Shown here piece by piece: positions 1 to 5,354 of a DNA stretch of 5,354 nt (position 1 is its first letter; the number at the start of each line of letters is the position of its first letter). Made by a program: the position numbers and the translations under genes. Source of the DNA: an uncultured Acidobacteriota bacterium (GTDB taxonomy: Bacteria > Acidobacteriota > Blastocatellia > RBC074). The notes below the pieces were generated by a model. The model was not told the origin of the DNA. It searched no databases and saw only the letters and a program-made list of their open reading frames with translations. The stretch is from NCBI GenBank assembly GCA_937967285.1, contig CALBSU010000667.1, forward strand, positions 1 through 5,354, given 5' to 3'.

Positions 1-1066
1 CGATTGAGATTGCGGATGTCAGTCCGGGCGATTCGATCCCGATGAGATGGATCACCTGATCGAATTGCGGATCGGGTTCGATGACGAAGTCGGCGAAAGA
101 TGGATCGTCCTCGGCCGGCAGTCTGGGCCTGATGCCCGAATAGCTGGATCTCAGATCCTCGAGTTTCAATCCCCTGACCATTCCCGACGCGGCTTCGTAA
201 AAGTCCTTCAGCGGAGTCGGATTCGATTCGTAATCTTCCTTGTTCCCGACGTAGCGCGCATTGGGTCCGAGCAGGACCGTTCCGGCCATGTTGATGGTGA
301 AGTGTACGCCGAGGCCGTGGCCTGACGGCATCGGCAGCGGGTAGATCAGGCGGTTGACGATGCCCCGCATCGAAGGGGGCAGTTCGGCGTACTCGCCGCG
401 GCAGGGGTGGATGGTCCAGCGGTCGAAGCCGAACATCCGTGCGATCTCGTCGGCGTAGAGTCCGGCGGCGTTGATGACGATCTTCGCGGAGACGGTCTCG
501 CGCGGCGTCCGCAGGAGGACGAGTCCGTCACGGACCTCGGCGCCGATGACCGGAGTGTCCGTGAGGATCCAGGCGCCGTTCTCCTTCGCCTCGCGCGCCA
601 GAGCTTTGACGAGCTCTTCCGGTTCGACGATCCCGGTGTTCGGCGAGTGCATGGCGAGGGCGGAGACGACGTTCGGCTCGAGTCGCCGGATCGCCCCGGC
701 GTCGATGATCTCGAGCCCCTCGACGCCGTTGGTCTCGCCGCGCGACTTGAGCTCCTCGAGCTGCCCGATCTGATCGACCGATTCGGCCGTGATCAGCTTG
801 CCGATCCGGCGGTGCGGGATGCCGTGGAGCGCGCAGTATTCGTAGAGCAGGCGCGCTCCGCGCACGCAGTGAAATGCCTTGAGCGATCCCGGGCGGTAGT
901 AGATTCCGGCGTGGATGACTCCGCTGTTGCGCGTCGATGTCGCCATGCCGGGTCGCGGCAGCTTTTCGAGCAGGAAGACATCGTCGGTCAGGCGCGAAAC
1001 CTCCGCCGCGATTGCCGTCCCGACGACTCCGCCGCCGATGATGACCACGTTTGCGATGTCTGCCAT
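1..1066 (-). CDS. lhgO: L-2-hydroxyglutarate oxidase-like FAD-dependent oxidoreductase (3' end outside window)
   Basis: FAD-dependent oxidoreductase of the DAO superfamily, closest by motif to LhgO/L2HGDH, which oxidises L-2-hydroxyglutarate to 2-oxoglutarate and usually feeds electrons to the quinone pool. The minus strand is open for 355 codons from the ATG at 1066. Seen: an N-terminal Rossmann dinucleotide fold with GGGVVG at residues 11-16 and a following acidic residue E34; the family hallmark [15 protein letters not shown] at 43-57; GIRPRL at 311-316; and [11 protein letters not shown] at 342-352, the C-terminal FAD-contact segment. That motif normally lies near the end of the protein, so probably only some tens of residues are missing. 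The start lies 4 nt after the ymdB stop and has no good Shine-Dalgarno, suggesting translational coupling. Substrate specificity is inferred; related DAO enzymes (glycerol-3-phosphate or other 2-hydroxyacid oxidases) are the alternative. Confidence 0.85.
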   Translation of the reverse strand, partial: MADIANVVIIGGGVVGTAIAAEVSRLTDDVFLLEKLPRPGMATSTRNSGVIHAGIYYRPGSLKAFHCVRGARLLYEYCALHGIPHRRIGKLITAESVDQIGQLEELKSRGETNGVEGLEIIDAGAIRRLEPNVVSALAMHSPNTGIVEPEELVKALAREAKENGAWILTDTPVIGAEVRDGLVLLRTPRETVSAKIVINAAGLYADEIARMFGFDRWTIHPCRGEYAELPPSMRGIVNRLIYPLPMPSGHGLGVHFTINMAGTVLLGPNARYVGNKEDYESNPTPLKDFYEAASGMVRGLKLEDLRSSYSGIRPRLPAEDDPSFADFVIEPDPQFDQVIHLIGIESPGLTSAISI

Positions 1067-1070
1067 GGTT

Positions 1071-1853
1071 TCAGGAATGGGGGATCGAGACCCTTTCGAC
1101 GCGCTCTGCGCGGCCGGTGTTTTCGTCGATGTCGATGATCAGGCCGTTGAGCCGGATCGCGCCGCTGCTCGGCTCGAACTTGAGCGCCATGCCGCGCAGG
1201 AACCGTTCGATGACGATTTCGGTCTGCATGCCGATCACGCCGTCGTGCGGCCCTGTCATGCCCAGATCGGTCATGTAAGCCGTCCCGCCGGGCAGGATCT
1301 GTTCATCTGCCGTCTGCACGTGAGTGTGAGTTCCGACCACCGCGCTGACCCGCCCGTCGAGATACCGGCCGATCCCCATCTTTTCCGATGTCGTCTCGGC
1401 ATGCATGTCGACGAGTATGATTTTTGTCGTCCCGTCGAGACCGCTCAACTGGGCCTCGGCCGCCCGGAACGGATCGTCGCAGGGTGGCATGAAGACCCGA
1501 CCCTGGAGGTTGATCACGGCCGCCTGAACTCCCTTGATCCGGCCCGTCCAGCGTCCGCGTCCGGGGACTCCCGGGGCGTAGTTGGCCGGACGCAGCAGCC
1601 GCGGCTCGCTCTCGATGTATTCGATGATCTCCTTCTTGTCGAAGATGTGGTTGCCGCTGGTCATGACATCGACGCCCGCCGCGAAGAGCTCCGCGGCGAT
1701 CCGCGGCGTGAGCGAAAATCCGCCCGCCGCGTTCTCGACATTCGAGACGACGAAGTCGATCTCGCGTTCGGCGCGCAGATCCTGCAGCCTCTCTTCGATG
1801 ACCCGGCGACCGGCGCGAGCCATCAGATCGCCCGTCATCAGCACTCTGATCAT
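1071..1853 (-). CDS. ymdB: YmdB-family metallophosphoesterase (2',3'-cyclic nucleotide phosphodiesterase type)
   Basis: A 260-residue protein of the Bacillus YmdB / Deinococcus DR1281 family (TIGR00282), cytoplasmic di-metal phosphodiesterases active on 2',3'-cyclic nucleotides. It is unrelated to the E. coli macrodomain protein also called YmdB. All expected metal ligands are visible: D9 (TGD), E40 and N41 (NVEN), N68 and H69 (SGNHIFD), H151 (DMHAE), H176 and H178 (GTHTHVQ), with the spacing of B. subtilis YmdB shifted by one. RPANY at 88-92 and the TDLGMTG segment at 195-201 are also typical. Length equals the family norm. The ATG at 1853 is supported by AGAAAGG upstream. In many genomes ymdB follows rny (RNase Y); here no rny is present and a structured RNA precedes it instead. 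The 4-nt gap to the next gene indicates co-transcription. Confidence 0.93.
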   Translation of the reverse strand: MIRVLMTGDLMARAGRRVIEERLQDLRAEREIDFVVSNVENAAGGFSLTPRIAAELFAAGVDVMTSGNHIFDKKEIIEYIESEPRLLRPANYAPGVPGRGRWTGRIKGVQAAVINLQGRVFMPPCDDPFRAAEAQLSGLDGTTKIILVDMHAETTSEKMGIGRYLDGRVSAVVGTHTHVQTADEQILPGGTAYMTDLGMTGPHDGVIGMQTEIVIERFLRGMALKFEPSSGAIRLNGLIIDIDENTGRAERVERVSIPHS

Positions 1854-1866
1854 TTGTCTGTTATTG

Positions 1867-1873
1867 CCTTTCT
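1867..1873 (-). promoter_or_regulatory. Ribosome binding site of ymdB
   Basis: AGAAAGG on the minus strand, 13 nt before the ATG at 1853. The spacing is somewhat long, but no better start lies downstream near the conserved MIRVLMTGD beginning, so it supports this start. Confidence 0.55.
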
Positions 1874-1906
1874 AAGCCGGATGGCGTTGATGCGAAGGAT
1901 GAAGCT

Positions 1907-2116
<210 letters not shown>

Positions 2117-2121
2117 TGCGC

Positions 2122-2150
2122 ATGCTAGCTCACGCCCGGATGCCGGTCAA
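2122..2150 (-). promoter_or_regulatory. Sigma70-type promoter of the 6S RNA / ymdB transcript
   Basis: On the minus strand the -35 box TTGACC (2150-2145) and the -10 box TAGCAT (2127-2122) are separated by exactly 17 nt. Initiation is predicted at about 2116, five nt before the first paired base of the 6S closing stem (2111). The fit between promoter position and RNA 5' end supports both calls. Confidence 0.72.
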
Positions 2151-2176
2151 TAGCCCGGATCATTAACGTTTTCAGG

Positions 2177-2193
2177 CGCCGAAGCGTCGGGCG
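2177..2193. repeat. Short inverted repeat between the two divergent promoters
   Basis: CGCCGA and TCGGGCG pair as 6 bp with one bulged G around a 4-nt loop. It lies between the -35 boxes of the two divergent promoters (2150 and 2201), a position where a regulator could act on both. There is no T-run, so it is not a terminator. It may be chance in GC-rich DNA. Confidence 0.25.
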
Positions 2194-2200
2194 AGCGTCC

Positions 2201-2229
2201 TTGACCGCCCCGTCTTCATTCGTTATGCT
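2201..2229 (+). promoter_or_regulatory. Sigma70-type promoter of the efp operon
   Basis: The -35 box TTGACC (2201-2206) and the -10 box TATGCT (2224-2229) have a 17-nt spacer. Predicted start at about 2236 leaves a leader of about 78 nt before efp. The -35 hexamer is identical to that of the divergent promoter. Confidence 0.72.
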
Positions 2230-2296
2230 GTCCTCTTTTTATTATCACGAGTTGGACCGGCCGTGAGAATGCATCACGCGCCGCGATCGAGCAATC

Positions 2297-2302
2297 AAGG
2301 AG
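2297..2302 (+). promoter_or_regulatory. Ribosome binding site that fixes the efp start
   Basis: AAGGAG, 11 nt before the ATG at 2314. The frame is open further up to a GTG at 2263, but that start has no Shine-Dalgarno and adds residues unlike EF-P, so the site decides for 2314. Confidence 0.75.
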
Positions 2303-2313
2303 AGATCAGTTTC

Positions 2314-2877
<564 letters not shown>

Positions 2878-2884
2878 TCCGTCT

Positions 2885-4174
2885 ATGCAGCTTCTCTACA
2901 GCCTGCTTCTTTCGCTCGCAGCGTTCTTTCTGCTGCCCTGGTTCGTCGTTCAGGCGATCGCCAGGAAGAAATATATCGACAATCTGAAGCAGCGGTTTGG
3001 ATGGTTGCCGGTCGCCGTCGGAGACGACGGCCGGCCGGCGATCTGGATCCACGCCGTCTCGGTCGGAGAGGCGCTGACCGCCGGCAGCCTCCTCCGTCAG
3101 CTCGAGGCGCGTTTTCCCGGCCACCGGCTGATCGTTTCGACGACGACAGCGACGGGGCAGGCCGTTGCGAAGGCGCAATTGAAAGAGGCCGACGGGGTCT
3201 GTTACTTTCCCTTCGACTGGCGGTTCGCGGTCCGACGCGCCTTGCGTGTGATCCGCCCGCGGATCGTCGTCCTGATGGAGTCCGAGCTGTGGTTCAATTT
3301 CCTGAGCGAATGCCGGGCCGAAGGGGTCGCCGTCATCGTCGCCAACGGCAGGATATCGGACCGGTCGTTTCCCAGATCGATGAAGTTCAGGTTCTTCGTC
3401 AGCCGGCTCTACGCGCTGGTCGACAGGTTCGCCATGCAGAGCCGGACGGATCTGGAACGGGCTGTCGCGCTCGGAGCTGATGCCTCCCGGGTCGTCGTCA
3501 CCGGAAATCTGAAGTACGATCTCGGCCGGCAGGCGGGCGACGGCGGGGACGAGAAATCCGCCCGGCTCGATGAACTGTTCGCGCTTTCGGGATCGCCTCT
3601 GATAGTCGCCGGCAGCACGACCGAAGGCGAGGAGGAACCGGTTCTCGATGCATGGGAGATGTGTCGCCGGTGCAGCGGGCGGGTGAGGCTGCTGCTGGCG
3701 CCGCGCCATCCCGAGCGGTTCGATTCGGTGGCGAGGCTGCTCGAAGGTCGCGGCGTGAGCTTCGCGCGGCGGTCTGCCGGAACCGAAGCGCCCACGGCGG
3801 ATGTCGTGCTGCTCGATTCGATCGGCGAACTGGCCTCGGTCTATCGCTTCGCATCGGCCGTCTTCATCGGCGGAAGCCTCGTCCCGAAGGGCGGACACAA
3901 TATCCTCGAACCGGCGCTCTATTCGCGCCCGATCGTCGTCGGCCCGCACATGGAGAACTTTCGCGATATCGCGGCAGATTTTCTGCGTCGCGACGCGCTG
4001 ATCAAGCTGAAGAGCGGAGGCGCGCCGGAGCTGGCAGGCGCGCTGGCCGGGATTCTCGAGGATGAAAATCTGGCCACGAGGCTCGGGACGAATGCCAGTA
4101 CCGCGGTCGAAGCCAGTCGCGGAGCGACCTCCCTGACGGTCGATCTGATCGCCGATCTGATCGGCCCGCACTGA
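2885..4174 (+). CDS. waaA: 3-deoxy-D-manno-octulosonic acid (Kdo) transferase
   Basis: WaaA (KdtA, GT30) transfers Kdo from CMP-Kdo to lipid IVA on the cytoplasmic face of the inner membrane. Length 429 residues, close to E. coli (425). An N-terminal membrane anchor spans about 3-25. The N-terminal GT-B domain shows HAVSVGEA at 56-63, with E62 matching the proposed catalytic base (Glu31 of Aquifex WaaA), plus STTTATG (85-91), FPFDW (108-112), ESELWFN (132-138) and NGRISDR (154-160). The C-terminal domain shows GNLKYD (207-212), APRHPERF (272-279), [10 protein letters not shown] (311-320) and [15 protein letters not shown] (329-343), the CMP-Kdo site region. In AGSTTEGEE (242-250) T246 stands where E. 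coli has His. The ATG at 2885 gives the correct anchor; no strong ribosome binding site is seen, so translation is probably coupled to efp. Whether it adds one, two or more Kdo residues cannot be read from sequence. Confidence 0.96.
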   Translation: MQLLYSLLLSLAAFFLLPWFVVQAIARKKYIDNLKQRFGWLPVAVGDDGRPAIWIHAVSVGEALTAGSLLRQLEARFPGHRLIVSTTTATGQAVAKAQLKEADGVCYFPFDWRFAVRRALRVIRPRIVVLMESELWFNFLSECRAEGVAVIVANGRISDRSFPRSMKFRFFVSRLYALVDRFAMQSRTDLERAVALGADASRVVVTGNLKYDLGRQAGDGGDEKSARLDELFALSGSPLIVAGSTTEGEEEPVLDAWEMCRRCSGRVRLLLAPRHPERFDSVARLLEGRGVSFARRSAGTEAPTADVVLLDSIGELASVYRFASAVFIGGSLVPKGGHNILEPALYSRPIVVGPHMENFRDIAADFLRRDALIKLKSGGAPELAGALAGILEDENLATRLGTNASTAVEASRGATSLTVDLIADLIGPH

Positions 4175-4177
4175 GAC

Positions 4178-5230
4178 ATGATCGAATCCCCTCTGATTCG
4201 CGCGCTCGCCTTCATTCCCGCACAGATCTATCGACTGGCGGTCGAGTCCCGCCTGTTCCTGTATCGATCCGGAATTCTGCCGGCGCGTCGCCTCGACCGG
4301 CCGGTCATCAGCGTCGGCAATCTGACGGTCGGCGGGACGGGCAAGACGCCGTGCGTCGCCTTCATCGCGGGGCAGTTTCGCGACCGCGGTCATAAGGTCG
4401 CCATTCTCAGCCGGGGCTACCGGCGCGAGGGATCGGGCATTCTCGAAGTCTCGAATGAAGAGCGCGTGCTGGCCGGACCGATCGAGGCGGGGGACGAACC
4501 GTACCTGCTGGCCAGGTCATGCCCCGGCGTTCGCGTCATCGTCGGACCTGATCGTTACAGCGCGGCCATGTGGATCTCCCGCCGCGCGGAGGTCGACGTC
4601 TTCATCCTCGATGACGGCTTTCAGCATCTCAAACTGGCGCGCGACCTCGACCTCGTGTTGATCGACGCGACCGACCCGCTCGAATCGTCACGCATGGTCC
4701 CGTTCGGCAGGCTCAGAGAACCGCTTTCCGGACTGGCGCGGGCCGATGCCGTCATCGTCACCCGCAGCGACAGGCCTTTCGACAGAGCCGCTCTCCAGCG
4801 CGAGGTCGCCCGATACGCCAGACAGGGAACTCCGCTTCTGTTTGCGAGCCACGAAATGTCCGGATTCGTCCGCCTCGACGGGCAGGATGCTTCGACACCG
4901 GCCGTCAGCGGGCCGGTCGCGGCCGTCTCGGGAATTGCGAGGCCCGATCTTTTCATTCAGGATCTCGAAACCCGCGGATGCCGAGTCGTGTTGAGGCGCG
5001 ATTATCCGGACCATCATCGCCACGCGCCGGACGAGTTCCGCTCCCTGGTCGATCAGGCCGTGGCCGCGGGCGCCCGCGCCGTCGTCATCACCGAAAAAGA
5101 CGCCGCCAATCTGCCGCCCGGCGCGCTCGATGACCTGCCGCTGCCAGTCTATGCCGCACGCATCGCCTTCAGGTCCGATGATCAGGCGGCGCTCATCGAC
5201 CTGCTGATAAAAGTAGAAAGAAAAAAGTAG
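4178..5230 (+). CDS. lpxK: Tetraacyldisaccharide 4'-kinase
   Basis: LpxK phosphorylates the 4' position of the tetraacyl disaccharide to make lipid IVA, the acceptor used by WaaA; it is a membrane-associated P-loop kinase. Seen: a hydrophobic, membrane-binding N-terminus (about 5-30), Walker A GGTGKTP at 52-58, LSRGYRR at 77-83, GDEPYLLA at 105-112, DDGFQH at 145-150 (the catalytic Asp / Walker B segment), PFGRLREP at 175-182, SGIARPDLF at 251-259, DHH at 278-280 and TEKDA at 305-309. Length 350 is normal for the family. The ATG lies 3 nt after the waaA stop without a clear ribosome binding site, indicating coupling. The last residues (KVERKK) and the stop are encoded by an A-rich repeat, so the natural C-terminus may have been altered slightly. 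Core motifs are intact. Confidence 0.96.
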   Translation: MIESPLIRALAFIPAQIYRLAVESRLFLYRSGILPARRLDRPVISVGNLTVGGTGKTPCVAFIAGQFRDRGHKVAILSRGYRREGSGILEVSNEERVLAGPIEAGDEPYLLARSCPGVRVIVGPDRYSAAMWISRRAEVDVFILDDGFQHLKLARDLDLVLIDATDPLESSRMVPFGRLREPLSGLARADAVIVTRSDRPFDRAALQREVARYARQGTPLLFASHEMSGFVRLDGQDASTPAVSGPVAAVSGIARPDLFIQDLETRGCRVVLRRDYPDHHRHAPDEFRSLVDQAVAAGARAVVITEKDAANLPPGALDDLPLPVYAARIAFRSDDQAALIDLLIKVERKK

Positions 5231-5240
5231 AAAGTATAAA
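5209..5240 (+). repeat. A-rich tandem repeat, period 14 nt, overlapping the lpxK 3' end
   Basis: AAAAGTAGAAAG occurs exactly at 5209-5220 and 5223-5234, followed by a degenerate third unit (TATAAAGTAA). The purine-rich, low-GC block contrasts sharply with the surrounding GC-rich DNA. It encodes the last lpxK residues and its TAG stop. TATAAA at 5235-5240 resembles a -10 box but has no matching -35 box, so a promoter for the next gene is not convincing. Confidence 0.7.
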
Positions 5241-5270
5241 GTAACAGCATTGGCGGCGTCGATCGATTCG

Positions 5271-5278
5271 AAAGGAGG
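5271..5278 (+). promoter_or_regulatory. Strong ribosome binding site for the GTG-started gene at 5284
   Basis: AAAGGAGG, a near-complete anti-16S match, 5 nt before GTG at 5284. It is the best ribosome binding site in the window and justifies the non-ATG start. Confidence 0.8.
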
Positions 5279-5283
5279 AGACG

Positions 5284-5354
5284 GTGCAGAAACATATCGA
5301 TGATTTTCTGAAACACCTGCGATACGAGCGGAACGCTTCGGAACACACGCTGCG
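5284..5354 (+). CDS. Tyrosine recombinase, XerC/XerD-like (N-terminal fragment, continues beyond window)
   Basis: Only 23 full codons are present. The translation contains [19 protein letters not shown], matching the start of the N-terminal SAM-like core-binding domain of XerC/XerD (pattern F-x-x-x-L-x-x-E-R-x-x-S-x-x-T-L). Xer recombinases resolve chromosome dimers at dif. Catalytic residues lie outside the window, so a Xer protein and a phage or integron-type integrase cannot be separated firmly; the housekeeping neighbourhood favours Xer. The gene starts 53 nt after lpxK with no terminator between, so it may belong to the same operon. Confidence 0.75.
   Translation, partial: MQKHIDDFLKHLRYERNASEHTL

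Noticed and set aside
2263..2313. Upstream extension of efp from GTG at 2263.
   Set aside because: It has no Shine-Dalgarno and adds 17 residues absent from EF-P, while AAGGAG precedes the ATG at 2314.
5231..5247. Promoter for the recombinase gene based on TATAAA at 5235-5240.
   Set aside because: The sequence is part of an A-rich repeat and there is no acceptable -35 box 16-18 nt upstream.

Overview
The window is GC-rich, densely packed bacterial DNA from a Gram-negative organism: it carries two consecutive lipid A/Kdo pathway genes (waaA, lpxK). The EF-P loop type and the gene mix would fit Acidobacteriota or a related deep-branching diderm lineage. That placement is inference only, since the window holds no phylogenetic marker I can search.

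Layout. Positions 1-1853 are a minus-strand pair: ymdB, a metallophosphoesterase of the Bacillus YmdB type, followed 4 nt later by an FAD-dependent L-2-hydroxyglutarate oxidase-like gene (lhgO) that runs off the left edge. Positions 1854-2313 are a non-coding divergent region. It is not empty. It holds two well-formed sigma70-type promoters pointing away from each other. The minus-strand one drives a roughly 200-nt RNA that I fold by eye into the 6S RNA (ssrS) architecture: closing stem, central bubble, apical stem, then a U-run. It also shares the UGAGCC-x-AU block with E. coli 6S, where the product RNA starts. Positions 2314-5230 are a plus-strand operon: efp, waaA (7-nt gap) and lpxK (3-nt gap). 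After a short A-rich repeat, a GTG-started gene with a strong ribosome binding site begins at 5284 and leaves the window; its 23 residues look like the start of a XerC/XerD tyrosine recombinase.

How the parts relate. waaA and lpxK act in sequence-related steps of lipid A-Kdo2 assembly at the inner membrane (LpxK phosphorylates the disaccharide, WaaA then adds Kdo), and they sit behind the translation factor gene efp. On the other strand the 6S RNA precursor, the cyclic-nucleotide phosphodiesterase gene ymdB and lhgO could be one transcript from a single promoter, as no second promoter is obvious between the RNA and ymdB. The 6S RNA and its possible alternative folds are the most interesting content. 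The EF-P with Asn at the modification site, the WaaA His-to-Thr change and the repeat-derived LpxK tail are smaller points.
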